NCBI GenBank assembly: GCA_903873395.1
Contig: CAIQOJ010000033.1
Coordinates: 1 to 40,968 of the forward strand
Reading direction: 5' to 3'
Length of the DNA stretch: 40,968 nt
DNA from: an uncultured Acidimicrobiaceae bacterium
Lineage (GTDB): Bacteria; Actinomycetota; Acidimicrobiia; Acidimicrobiales; RAAP-2
Below the pieces are notes generated by a model. The model did not search any database and had not been told where the DNA came from. It was given only the letters and a program-made list of their open reading frames with translations. Made by a program: the position numbers and the translations under genes. The stretch's first letter is position 1. Each line of letters opens with the position of its first letter. Positions 9,407-17,972 of the stretch are shown in pieces.

Positions 9407-9909
9407 CCAACGTGCCCCCCATCGCTGATCCGCCCAACTGGGCGTGGCATCACGCACGGATCGACTCGCCCGGCGAGGCGGTCATCTTCGATGTCGACGG
9501 CGTCTTGTCCGACGCCGCTGGGCGCCAGCACTACCTCGAATACGGCCGGCGTGACTGGCACCAGTTCTTCGAGGCGTGTGGCGACGACCAGGTCATCGCT
9601 GAACATGCCCGAGTGCTCGAGCTGCTCGATCCTCGGCTCCAGATCATCCTGCTCACGGGACGGCCCATGCGGGTCCAGCCTCAGACGCTGGCGTGGCTTG
9701 ATCGGTATGGACTGCGTTGGGACCTGCTGATCATGCGTTCGCGAGGGGACTACTCGCAGGTCACCATGTTCAAGCGGGACACGGTCGACGAGTTGCGTGA
9801 GTTTGGCTTCGAGCCCCGTCTGGCCTTCGAGGACGATCCCAACAACTTCCGGATGTTCCATGCAGCGCATATCCCCTGCGTCTACATCCACTCGGGCTAC
9901 TACGACTGA
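9403..9909 (+). CDS. HAD-superfamily phosphatase, polynucleotide-kinase-3'-phosphatase-like
   Basis: 168 residues. The four HAD motifs are present: nucleophile FDVDG (D30, D32), T85 in LLTGRP, K124 in MFKRD, and acidic FEDDPNN (D144, D145). With the short cap insert ([13 protein letters not shown]) and the pattern K-RDTV..L, it resembles the stand-alone phosphatase half of T4 polynucleotide kinase/phosphatase-type proteins. Its GTG start overlaps the acs stop (GTGA), so it is translationally coupled. The context with acs does not explain a nucleic-acid role; a small phosphometabolite substrate is equally possible. A GTG nine bases downstream is an alternative start. Confidence 0.85.
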   Translation: MTNVPPIADPPNWAWHHARIDSPGEAVIFDVDGVLSDAAGRQHYLEYGRRDWHQFFEACGDDQVIAEHARVLELLDPRLQIILLTGRPMRVQPQTLAWLDRYGLRWDLLIMRSRGDYSQVTMFKRDTVDELREFGFEPRLAFEDDPNNFRMFHAAHIPCVYIHSGYYD

Positions 9910-9923
9910 CCTGACGTAGGGGC

Positions 9924-9959
9924 GGCGCCGGGGCAGTGACCCTTGCTCGCCTCGGCGCT
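9924..9959. terminator. Probable bidirectional terminator between converging genes
   Basis: Eleven-bp stem, including two G.U pairs, made by 9924-9934 and 9949-9959 with a 14-nt loop. It lies between the stops of the plus-strand HAD phosphatase and the minus-strand lnt gene. There is no U-run. Confidence 0.45.
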
Positions 9960-11757
9960 AGCTCCCGGTGTCGTGCTTGCGACGTCTGGCGCACCACCAT
10001 CCAGCCGCCAGCGCCACCCCGGCCAGTCCGAGGAGCGGGCCTGGACCTGTGGAGACAAAAAGGGTCCGTCCTGTGCGTCGGTGCAACGTGACTCGCAGAA
10101 TCTGGCGGGTGCCGAGCACGGAGCGCTGCAGCAGGGCGCCTCGGTTCGTGACCGCGGCGCTGTAGCCCGTCGGAGCAGCCTGGAGGAGGTCGCGCCCCTG
10201 GGTCACGGCTTGGACCTCGGCCGCAGCGACTTCTTGTGTGGGCACTTGGGCGGTCGTGTAGGACGACGTGTTGGTCGGCACGATCAAGAGTTCGGCTCCG
10301 GCACGCACTGACGACCGGCCCCGGTCGGCGTAGAAGACCTCGAAGGACACCAGGGTGCCGAGTGGGCCAGCCGGAGTGACGAGGAGACCTGAGCCACGCC
10401 CGGGAATGGCGTCGCGGGGCACGGCCGTCAGGTCTTCCAGGTGCGCAACGAGTGAGCGCAATGGCACGTACTCGCCGAAGGGGACCCGATGGACCTTTTC
10501 GAAGCGGCCGACCAAGGCGCCATCAGGGCCAAAGGCCACGACCTCATTGCGAAACGCAGTTGTGGACACGTCCTCGGTCACGCCGACCACCAACGTGGTG
10601 TGGAGCAATCTGGCCAGGTTGCTCAGTGCGCCCAACTCGGGATCATCGGTCAGCGGTCCACCAAGGGAGACCACGTCTTCGGGCCAGAGCACCATGTCCA
10701 CGCCGTGTCCATTGGTCTGACGGGCCAGAGTCTCGGTGGCAGCCACATGAGCGGCCAGCACGGTGGCTGGATCGATCTGAGACTTCCGGAACCCGCGACT
10801 TCCGCCACCCTGCACGGCTGCGGTCGTGATGTGGCCGACCGAGGAGCCACCGTCTGGGGCGAGGTCGCCGAGGACGCCGACGGCGATCACCATGACTCCG
10901 GCCACGACTCCGGCTACCAAGCGCCCCCCGTGGCCGGCCAGCGCACCGCGCCAGGGCCGATCGGACACGTGTGCAGTGTCAGGGGACGTGGGCTCGGCGT
11001 CGCTCCTCACCATGGCCACCGGCATGATCAGAGGGAGGCCTTCGGGTCCTGGCCCGATCTGCTTGCTCCCCGATGAGGTGTCAGCGGCCAGGTGCTGGCG
11101 GAAGGATCTGATGCGGCCGTGGTCGCGCCAGGAGCGAGCCAGCCCCTCACCAAGCGCTCCGCATGCTGCTCCGCCGAGGAACACGACGGCAGTCAGGCCG
11201 AGTGGGCCGGCCAGGCGGGCCACGCCGAGCAAAGGACCACCTGCCTGCCCGAGGAAGACACCGCCGAGGGGAAGCCCTCCGAACGGCCACGTCTGACGCA
11301 CGGCCTCAGTCAGGGTCAGCGCGGCAGGAAAGGCGAGCACTCTGGCCACCACCGGCCCTCGTGGCACCACGAGGCAGGCCAGACCCATGGTGAGCGCTTC
11401 GAAGGCGATGAGGGCGATGGCCCCGGCCAGCGTGAACGAGCGAGCCCAGATCAGCCCAGGGCCGAACAGACCGATGCCAGCCACCCAGCCTGCCCACAGT
11501 CGAGTGCGAGCCCGTAAACCGCCGAGCCGCCAAAAGAGGAGGCCGGCGGCCGGAAAGGCCAAGATCCACCAGCCCCACGGGGGGAGCGACAGGGCGAGAC
11601 CGATGCCCGCAACGAGTGCGGGTAGGACAACCCTTCCGCGTCCCGGCATGACCCACGAGCCATGCGGGTTCATCCGCAGCCGCGACGGACGCCAGCGCGG
11701 TTCCCCCGCAGTCGGAGTGCCGAGATCGACCGGAGATGGGTCGGCAACGGGTGTCAC
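9958..11757 (-). CDS. lnt: Apolipoprotein N-acyltransferase-like protein with Ser at the catalytic Cys position
   Basis: 599 residues: about six N-terminal helices (~43-225), an insert, one helix near 275-295, a periplasmic nitrilase-type domain (~305-565) and a C-terminal helix. Lnt adds the third acyl chain to lipoproteins in the membrane. The triad Glu (E360 in LWPEDVV) and Lys (K421 in EKVHRVPFGEYVPLR) are present, but where E. coli has Cys in a CYE motif this protein has SFEVFY, with S471 encoded TCC at 10345-10347. Either Ser serves as nucleophile, another Cys does, or the activity differs. The gene is last in the hemE-hemH-hemY-lnt operon, its GTG overlapping the hemY stop by four bases. 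The nearby CtaC is a predicted lipoprotein. Confidence 0.9.
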   Translation of the reverse strand: MTPVADPSPVDLGTPTAGEPRWRPSRLRMNPHGSWVMPGRGRVVLPALVAGIGLALSLPPWGWWILAFPAAGLLFWRLGGLRARTRLWAGWVAGIGLFGPGLIWARSFTLAGAIALIAFEALTMGLACLVVPRGPVVARVLAFPAALTLTEAVRQTWPFGGLPLGGVFLGQAGGPLLGVARLAGPLGLTAVVFLGGAACGALGEGLARSWRDHGRIRSFRQHLAADTSSGSKQIGPGPEGLPLIMPVAMVRSDAEPTSPDTAHVSDRPWRGALAGHGGRLVAGVVAGVMVIAVGVLGDLAPDGGSSVGHITTAAVQGGGSRGFRKSQIDPATVLAAHVAATETLARQTNGHGVDMVLWPEDVVSLGGPLTDDPELGALSNLARLLHTTLVVGVTEDVSTTAFRNEVVAFGPDGALVGRFEKVHRVPFGEYVPLRSLVAHLEDLTAVPRDAIPGRGSGLLVTPAGPLGTLVSFEVFYADRGRSSVRAGAELLIVPTNTSSYTTAQVPTQEVAAAEVQAVTQGRDLLQAAPTGYSAAVTNRGALLQRSVLGTRQILRVTLHRRTGRTLFVSTGPGPLLGLAGVALAAGWWCARRRKHDTGS

Positions 11758-13298
11758 GGGCTCGAGGTGGCCGCCATGGTCCGGCGCACGTCATGAGCAG
11801 CGGCGCGACCACTCCCGATACATGCAGGGATGCCGACGCCGTGGTAGGCGGCCCCGGCCACAGCCAGTCCGGGCAGCGACGAGATGGACTCGTGGATCTG
11901 CGCTACTCGGGTCAGATGTCCGACCGGGTATTGCGGGAAGGCGCTGTGCCAACGGGTGACCCGAGACTCGGTTGGTTGACTGGTGACGGAGAGCACCGAG
12001 GCGAGTTCGGCGGTCGCCGCAGCGACCAACTCGTCGTCAGACATGCCATCGGGTCGAGTGTCGCCATACCGGCCGACCGAGAGCCGGATCAACTCGTCGC
12101 CGGGACGGGCCAGATGGGGCCACTTGCGGCTGAGGTAGGTACAACCCGTGATCAGAGCACGATGCCCGAGAATCTCGGACGTGCGAGGCACGAGGAATCC
12201 CGTTCCGGTGAGATTCGATCTGATGGCCTCGGCCGGGAAGGCCAAGGTGAGGACGGTGACGGATGCATAGTCCAGGGATCCGAGTAGCCCAGAAGCACGC
12301 ATGGAGTGCGGTCCGAGCAGTCCCGAGGCCTGCCGTCCAGGCACGGCCAGCACCGCCCCATCCACCGGTAGGGCAGATCCGCCGTCAGGGAGGGTGCGGA
12401 CATCGGCCACGTGGAGGTGGCCACTGAGGGCCAACACCCAGCGTTCCTGATCACCACCCTGGCGGCTGATCGATTCGACGGCGACCCCTGTGTGGATGTG
12501 CACCCCTCGCTCGACAAGAGCCGTCGCAAGTTCTTCAGCGAGTGCTGCCGTGCCGCCTTCGAGGGACCAGAACAGTGGTGATGGTGGTGCAGAAGGAGGT
12601 GGAGATGCCAACTGTTGAGCCGGAGTGGGAGGGCGACCAAGCCTGCGCATCAGGCTGCCGCGCTGGCGGTCAGCGGTCACCAGGAGAGGAAAGGTGGCTG
12701 CCGCACTGAGATGGTCGACCCCTCCGGCATGGATGCCGCCGATGAGTGGATCGGCCAGACGCTCGGCGACCTGGTCGCCGAGTCGCCTGCGCACGATCTG
12801 TCCGACCGCCCTGTCATCGACCTGGGTGGACTGGTTGGCGTGGGGGAGTAGGAGATCGAGTCCAGCCCGCAGCGATCCGCTGGCCGACAAGATGCCAGAG
12901 CGGGCCAAGGGCAGCCATCGGGTGGGAATACCCAGGTTCAGACCTTGAGGCATCGATCGCAACTTGCCCCGGGACCACACCGTGGCTCCAGTGGCTCCGA
13001 CGGGGATCAGTCGCGGCGTGAGCCCGAGTTCCTCACTGAGCTGGGTGGCTTCAGGTCGGCGAGCCAGGAAGGCATCGGCGGCCAGGTCGACGGTGCGACC
13101 TGCGAACTCCGTCGACCGCAATTTGCCGCCTACCTGGTTGCCGGCCTCGATCACATGGACCGTCGGTGTCGGGCCGGGTCCTGTGACGAGCTCCCACGCA
13201 GCAGCCAGTCCGGCAATGCCACCGCCGACCACGGCCACTACGGGCCGCTGTGCTCGTGTCCCCCGGTCCACCTGGCCCACGTGGACCGGCTCCGTCAC
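11754..13298 (-). CDS. hemY: Protoporphyrinogen/coproporphyrinogen III oxidase (HemY/CgoX type)
   Basis: 514 residues. The FAD-binding Rossmann motif VVGGGIAGLAAAWEL begins near residue 22, and the family signature DLAADAFLARRPEA follows near 72. A second FAD-contact region, LPGLAVAGAAYHGVGIPACIG, is at the C-terminus. The enzyme oxidises a porphyrinogen with oxygen as acceptor. In actinobacteria the HemY type usually acts on coproporphyrinogen III within the coproporphyrin-dependent haem route, and its pairing here with a ferrochelatase fits that, though a HemQ gene is not in the window. GTG start, overlapping the hemH stop by four bases; its own stop overlaps the lnt start likewise. Confidence 0.93.
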   Translation of the reverse strand: MTEPVHVGQVDRGTRAQRPVVAVVGGGIAGLAAAWELVTGPGPTPTVHVIEAGNQVGGKLRSTEFAGRTVDLAADAFLARRPEATQLSEELGLTPRLIPVGATGATVWSRGKLRSMPQGLNLGIPTRWLPLARSGILSASGSLRAGLDLLLPHANQSTQVDDRAVGQIVRRRLGDQVAERLADPLIGGIHAGGVDHLSAAATFPLLVTADRQRGSLMRRLGRPPTPAQQLASPPPSAPPSPLFWSLEGGTAALAEELATALVERGVHIHTGVAVESISRQGGDQERWVLALSGHLHVADVRTLPDGGSALPVDGAVLAVPGRQASGLLGPHSMRASGLLGSLDYASVTVLTLAFPAEAIRSNLTGTGFLVPRTSEILGHRALITGCTYLSRKWPHLARPGDELIRLSVGRYGDTRPDGMSDDELVAAATAELASVLSVTSQPTESRVTRWHSAFPQYPVGHLTRVAQIHESISSLPGLAVAGAAYHGVGIPACIGSGRAAAHDVRRTMAATSSP

Positions 13299-14266
13299 GC
13301 AGCGCCGTTCGCAGCGGCCTGCACGACGCCTGCGAGTAGGCCGAGAAAGGCGGGGTCGTCATTGAGTGATGGGGTCCGGGCGAAGGCGATGCCCAAGGCG
13401 TCAGCCCGGTCGAGGGCTTCGATGTCGAGGTCGTAGAGAACTTCGAGGTGGTCGGATACGAATCCGACGGGGCAGACGACGGCGGCCGTAGCCCCCTCGG
13501 CGGCAACTCGGTCGAGTTCAACCAGGAGATCAGGGCCGATCCAAGGGTCTGCCGTGCGACCGGCGCTCTGCCATGCCGTGCCCCACGTGATCGAAGGGTT
13601 GTCGTCGAGACCGAGGAGATCAGCCACGTCCCGGCCCGACTCGGCTACCTGGTCGGGATAGGGATCGCCCATGGCCACGACCCGCTCCGGAAGGCTGTGG
13701 GCAGTGAAGAACACCGCCGTGGAGTCCTCGCCGGTGGTGAGGCCTTCGAGCACAGTGCGGGTGCGCTCGGCCAGCAGTTCGGCGAACCCCGCTGTCCTAT
13801 GCCACGAAGGCACGACGACGAGCGAGAGCGGGGGCTCGACAGCGGCGGCGGCAGCTTCGGCCCGAGAGAAGTACTCCCCGGAACCCATGGTCGACTGGTG
13901 TGGGGTCAGCACGATGCCGATCAGCCGAGATACTCCCTGGGTCGCCAGGTCGGCCACCGCTTCTTCGATGGTCGGCTGCACGTACTTGGTTCCGAGACGG
14001 ACAACGAAACGGCCTGGTTCGGACTCTTCGAGGGCAGCAGCAATTCCGTCCACCTGCGACTGAGTGCGGCGCGTGAGGGGCGAGGTGCCGCCGATGGCCT
14101 CGTAGCGCTCGGTCAACTCGTCGAGCAGTTCAGGTGTGGGAGGACGACCTCGACGGATTCGGGTATAGAACGGCTCGATATCTTCGGGAGTGTCGGGGGT
14201 GCCGTGGGCCATGACCAGCACACCGATCCGCTCATGTTCGATGACGCCTTCACTACCTGCACTCAC
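13295..14266 (-). CDS. hemH: Ferrochelatase (coproporphyrin/protoporphyrin)
   Basis: 323 residues from GTG 14266, which overlaps the hemE stop as GTGA; this start is preferred over a longer frame running back into hemE because the family N-terminus (IGVLVMAHGTPDTPEDIEPFY) begins directly after it. Seen: GGTSPLTRRTQ, LTPHQSTMGSGEYFSRA with the metal-site His, the FTAHSLPERV motif, and PVGFVSDHLEVLYDLDIE near the C-terminus. The enzyme inserts ferrous iron into the porphyrin. The C-terminal tail has no cysteine cluster, so the [2Fe-2S] centre found in some actinobacterial ferrochelatases appears absent. With HemY-type oxidase beside it, coproporphyrin III is the likely substrate. Confidence 0.93.
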   Translation of the reverse strand: MSAGSEGVIEHERIGVLVMAHGTPDTPEDIEPFYTRIRRGRPPTPELLDELTERYEAIGGTSPLTRRTQSQVDGIAAALEESEPGRFVVRLGTKYVQPTIEEAVADLATQGVSRLIGIVLTPHQSTMGSGEYFSRAEAAAAAVEPPLSLVVVPSWHRTAGFAELLAERTRTVLEGLTTGEDSTAVFFTAHSLPERVVAMGDPYPDQVAESGRDVADLLGLDDNPSITWGTAWQSAGRTADPWIGPDLLVELDRVAAEGATAAVVCPVGFVSDHLEVLYDLDIEALDRADALGIAFARTPSLNDDPAFLGLLAGVVQAAANGAA

Positions 14267-15381
14267 GGTCGCTCCTCTTGGATCGTTTCTTCGACACCGG
14301 CACGGCCCTCGGCGTGCACCAACTCGACCACCTGTTCGAGGATGCCCGGATCGGTCTCGGGCAGGACGCCATGACCGAGGTTGAAGATATGTCCGGGCGC
14401 ACGGCCGGCACGGGCGAGGACCTCGCGGGTGGCTTCGGCGGCAACGTCCCATCCGGCCAGACATAGGGCCGGATCAAGGTTTCCCTGGATGGCTCGGTCC
14501 GGACCGACTCGCAGCCGAGCCTCGTCGAGTGGCACACGCCAATCGATACCCACGACGGATGTGCCAGCCGTGGCCATGAGGGGCAAGAGCTCGCCCGTCC
14601 CCACGCCGAAGAGGATGGTCGGCGTTCCCGGATGTGATGTCTCCACCTCGGCGACGAGACGCTTCGTGAAGGGCAGGACCATGGACTCGTAGTACTGCGG
14701 GGCGAGAATGCCGGCCCAGCTGTCGAAGACCTGGATCGCCGAGGCACCGGCATCGAGTTGTGACCGCAGAGACGTCACTGCCATGGTGGTCAGCACGCCC
14801 ATGAGGTCGGCCCACAATTTGGGGTCACTGTGCATCAGGCTCTTCACCTTGGTGAAGTTCTTGGAGGGCCCTCCCTCGATCAGATAGCTGGCCACGGTGA
14901 ACGGTCCGCCGGCAAAGCCGATGAGCGGCACGTCTAACGTGGCGGCCAGCTGCGAGACGGCTTCGACGACGTAGGGCGTATCGATCTCGGGTTCCAAGGG
15001 CCGCAGCCGGCGAAGGTCGTCGCGAGAGCGGAAGGGCTGAGCCACCACCGGGCCGGTGCCTGGGGTCACGTCCACGCCGAAACCCACGGCGGCTACGGGC
15101 ACGACGATGTCGCTGAAGAAGATGGCGGCATCGGTGCCGTAGCGGTCGACGGGCTGGAGGGTGAGCTCGGCGACAAGATCGGGTTGAGCAATGGCATCCA
15201 GGATGCTTCCTGGTCCGCGCGCAGCCCGATACTCGGGAAGTGATCGGCCTGCCTGGCGCATGAACCAGACAGGCACGTGTGGCACTGACTGGCGGCGGCA
15301 GGCTCGGATGAAGGGTGCATCGTCGAAGCGGCCCGCCGGAATGGCAACTCGCTGCGACGCGCGAGAAGGAGCGTCAGCCAT
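14263..15381 (-). CDS. hemE: Uroporphyrinogen III decarboxylase
   Basis: 372 residues. Opens the haem operon by removing four carboxyl groups from uroporphyrinogen III to give coproporphyrinogen III. Signatures seen: the N-terminal VPVWFMRQAGRSLPEYR, IFFSDIVVP with the substrate Asp, GFAGGPFTVASYLIEGG, DSWAG, and the C-terminal FNLGHGVLPETDP. The ATG at 15381 coincides with the predicted transcription start, suggesting a leaderless mRNA. The stop overlaps the hemH start. The full length and all main motifs indicate an active enzyme. Confidence 0.96.
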   Translation of the reverse strand: MADAPSRASQRVAIPAGRFDDAPFIRACRRQSVPHVPVWFMRQAGRSLPEYRAARGPGSILDAIAQPDLVAELTLQPVDRYGTDAAIFFSDIVVPVAAVGFGVDVTPGTGPVVAQPFRSRDDLRRLRPLEPEIDTPYVVEAVSQLAATLDVPLIGFAGGPFTVASYLIEGGPSKNFTKVKSLMHSDPKLWADLMGVLTTMAVTSLRSQLDAGASAIQVFDSWAGILAPQYYESMVLPFTKRLVAEVETSHPGTPTILFGVGTGELLPLMATAGTSVVGIDWRVPLDEARLRVGPDRAIQGNLDPALCLAGWDVAAEATREVLARAGRAPGHIFNLGHGVLPETDPGILEQVVELVHAEGRAGVEETIQEERP

Positions 15382-15393
15382 TGTCCGAGTCTA
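15381..15393 (-). promoter_or_regulatory. -10 box of a leaderless hemE promoter
   Basis: TAGACT (15393 to 15388) places the transcription start seven bases on, at the A of the hemE ATG. No good -35 hexamer at 16-18 bp. This would drive the four-gene haem/lnt operon. Confidence 0.45.
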
Positions 15394-15556
15394 GGAGAGG
15401 TATTCCTGACCTGGCCGCTGAGCGTGACCTCGGGAAGCCCGGAGCACATGTCTCGGGCGAGACCTACACTTGCTGGTTCCCCTGGGCCGGACATGCGTTC
15501 GTGCCAGCGGAGCGGGCCTAGCGGGTGAGCTGACTCGCAGAGGAGGGAGGTTGGGC

Positions 15557-17911
15557 GTGGAATCGGAGTTGGAAGCCGAACAGGAGTTCGTCGACCTCGC
15601 CTACGCGCGTCTGGATGCGATGCGGGCCGATGCAAACTCCATGCTCGAGGGCGTGCTCGACCTGGGCAAGGGAGGCACCTTCCAGTCGCGCACTGAACGC
15701 GACGTGGTCGTGCGCACGAGCATGGCTCGCCTCGAGCAACTCGACATCGGCGACCAGGCCCTGGCTTTCGGGCGCATCGACCGGAAGGTCGAGGACGACG
15801 CTGATCGGAAGGTCGAGGACGACGCTGACCGGAAGGTCGAGGACGACGCTGACCGGAAGGTCGAGGACGACGCTGACCGGAAGGTCGAGGAGATCGAGAC
15901 ATTCCACATTGGTCGCCTGGCCATTCACGGTCCTGATCACGAACCACTTGTCGTTGACTGGCGGGCGCCGGTCGCCGAACCCTTTTACCGGGCCACTGGC
16001 CGGGACCCACTCGGTCTTGTACTTCGTCGGCACCTGGCTCTGTCGGGTCGAACGGTCATCAGCGTGGAAGACGAGCGTTTCGGCCTGGCGGGCACTCCGG
16101 TCACGGATTCGGTCACCGGGGTAGAAGGCGCTGGACAGGGTGGCGACCGAGATGGCGACGGGGGCGAGTTGATCCTCAGCAACCTGCCTATCGGTGGTCC
16201 TGCAGCCCTTCTGGCTGCCTTAGACCGCGCTCGCTCGGGCCGGATGACCGACATCGTTTCCACCATCCAGGCCGAGCAGGACGAGATCATCCGGGCGCCG
16301 CTCTCTGGGGTGCTGGTGGTGCAAGGAGGTCCCGGAACCGGGAAGACGGCCGTGGCGCTGCACCGGGCTGCCTACCTCCTCTACACGCATCGATTTCCAC
16401 TCGAGCGCCAGGGCGTCCTTGTCGTCGGGCCCAACCCGCTCTTCCTCCGCTACATCGAACAGGTGCTGCCGTCGTTGGGAGAAACCGGAGTCACGCTCTC
16501 CACGGTGTCTGGCCTCGTGCCCGAAGTGCGAGTGCGCGAGAACGGTCCTGCCGACGTGGCTGCCCTCAAAGGTGATGTCCGAATGGCAAAGGTTGTGGCG
16601 CGTGCAGTTCGCACGAGGCAGCGGCCATTGGCTGGCGACGTCGCCGTTCCGTACGGAGCGCTGATTCTTCGCCTGACTGCCGAGGACTCGAGACTCATTG
16701 TCGACGCTGCACGCCGGCGGCCGGGAACCCACAACGCCAGGCGCAAGATGGTGGAGCAGTCGGTCGTGCAGGTCCTAGCGGATCGGGCCCGTCAGACTCA
16801 GCAGCGGCTCGGAGCGGACTCCGGCGCCGGCATCACTGCATTTCCTGGCTACGAGGACCCGGCGGACTTCGACGAGGACGAGTTCGACCTAGAGGACTTC
16901 TCCCGCAAGGTACGTCGGGTCTCTGAGTTGGCCGATGCCTTGGATCGCATGTGGCCGCGTCTGTCTCCCCATGAGCTGTTGCACGATCTATTCGGGGCCA
17001 AGCCACTGATCACTGCGGCCACCAAGGGCATCTTGAGCGCCGAGGAGCAGTCGCTTCTCTACCGACCACGATCGCAGTCGTTTGACGAGGTGGAGTGGAC
17101 GCCGGGCGATGCCGCCTTGGTCGACGAAGCCCGACACCTGCTTGGACCCCGAAGCGGTGGAGCCGACGACATCCGCAAGTACGGGCACATCGTCGTCGAC
17201 GAGGTGCAGGACCTGTCGCCGATGCAACTGCGCATGCTGACCCGACGCTCGCTTGCCGGTTCCATGACGGTGGTCGGCGATGTTGCGCAGGCGACGGCGC
17301 CATGGTCGGCATCTCGGTGGGAGGACATCACCGTGCACCTGCCTCGCCGCAAACCGGCGGCAACGGCAGAGCTCACCGTCAGCTATCGCACGCCTGCGGA
17401 AGTTCTGGCTGTAGCCAGTCGTGTCCTCGCTTCTGCTGCGCCTGAACTCACACCACCATCCCCGGTGCGTCGCACGGGGGTAGCCCCTCGTCTGGTTCGG
17501 GTGACTAGTCAATCGGGCAGCCCCTCCGTGGGTGATCTTGCCCGGACTGTTGCCGAGGTGGCTATCGCCGAGGTTGCCGAAGTGCGGCCCGGCCGGGTGG
17601 CGGTACTAGCGCCCCGGGACCTGTGTGGTGAGATTTCGGCGGCCCTCGACGCCGCGGGCATGCCCGTCATCGATCCGCGCGACATGCGGAAGGGGGGATT
17701 GGGCGAGCCACTGGTTCTTCTTGGCGCAGACGATGCCAATGGATTGGAGTTCGACTCCGCCGTGGTCGTCGAGCCAGGTCAGATCGCCGGGGGAACGGCC
17801 CGAGGGCTGCGCACGCTCTATGTCGCCATGACTCGACCGACCCAGCGACTCACTGTGATCGCACTGGGTTCGGTGCCTGAGGAACTCGTTGGATTGGAGT
17901 CGGTCCGATGA
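15557..17911 (+). CDS. helD: HelD/HelR-like UvrD-family ATPase acting on RNA polymerase
   Basis: 784 residues. The N-terminal coiled-coil arm (EAEQEFVDLAYARLDAMR), then GRLAIHGPDHEPLVVDWRAP, Walker A GGPGTGKTA (257-265), Walker B VDEVQDLSP (D548 to P555), GDVAQATAPW, SYRTPAEVL and C-terminal VAMTRPTQRL follow the HelD order. HelD proteins bind RNA polymerase and release it from DNA or stalled complexes; some actinobacterial members confer rifampicin tolerance. An expansion of DRKVEDDA octapeptides (about residues 75-112) interrupts the N-terminal region just before the GRLAIHG segment. The GTG start at 15557 follows AGGAGGGAGG by six bases. It is divergent from hemE. An arr gene lies 7 kb away, also related to rifamycin, but no link is shown. 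Confidence 0.88.
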   Translation: MESELEAEQEFVDLAYARLDAMRADANSMLEGVLDLGKGGTFQSRTERDVVVRTSMARLEQLDIGDQALAFGRIDRKVEDDADRKVEDDADRKVEDDADRKVEDDADRKVEEIETFHIGRLAIHGPDHEPLVVDWRAPVAEPFYRATGRDPLGLVLRRHLALSGRTVISVEDERFGLAGTPVTDSVTGVEGAGQGGDRDGDGGELILSNLPIGGPAALLAALDRARSGRMTDIVSTIQAEQDEIIRAPLSGVLVVQGGPGTGKTAVALHRAAYLLYTHRFPLERQGVLVVGPNPLFLRYIEQVLPSLGETGVTLSTVSGLVPEVRVRENGPADVAALKGDVRMAKVVARAVRTRQRPLAGDVAVPYGALILRLTAEDSRLIVDAARRRPGTHNARRKMVEQSVVQVLADRARQTQQRLGADSGAGITAFPGYEDPADFDEDEFDLEDFSRKVRRVSELADALDRMWPRLSPHELLHDLFGAKPLITAATKGILSAEEQSLLYRPRSQSFDEVEWTPGDAALVDEARHLLGPRSGGADDIRKYGHIVVDEVQDLSPMQLRMLTRRSLAGSMTVVGDVAQATAPWSASRWEDITVHLPRRKPAATAELTVSYRTPAEVLAVASRVLASAAPELTPPSPVRRTGVAPRLVRVTSQSGSPSVGDLARTVAEVAIAEVAEVRPGRVAVLAPRDLCGEISAALDAAGMPVIDPRDMRKGGLGEPLVLLGADDANGLEFDSAVVVEPGQIAGGTARGLRTLYVAMTRPTQRLTVIALGSVPEELVGLESVR
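15779..15890 (+). repeat. 24-bp tandem repeat inside helD
   Basis: Four full copies and a 16-bp partial copy of a 24-bp unit (15779, 15803, 15827, 15851, 15875) encoding Asp-Arg-Lys-Val-Glu-Asp-Asp-Ala. Copies are identical except one C/T change in copy 2, which points to recent expansion. Length changes stay in frame. Confidence 0.95.
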
Positions 17912-17959
17912 CTCGGCCAGGAGTGCCCGAGTATGTGATTTGGCTCACAACCCAGTCGC

Positions 17960-17972
17960 TAGAGTAAAACTG
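17960..17972 (+). promoter_or_regulatory. -10 box of the leaderless ctaE-qcrCAB operon
   Basis: TAGAGT (17960-17965) predicts transcription from 17972, the G of the ctaE GTG. No Shine-Dalgarno sequence is present in front of ctaE. A -35 is not clear; TTGGCT at 17940 is 14 bp away. Confidence 0.45.

Noticed and set aside
15779..15890. CRISPR-like array
   Set aside because: The 24-bp units are directly adjacent without spacers and lie in frame inside helD.
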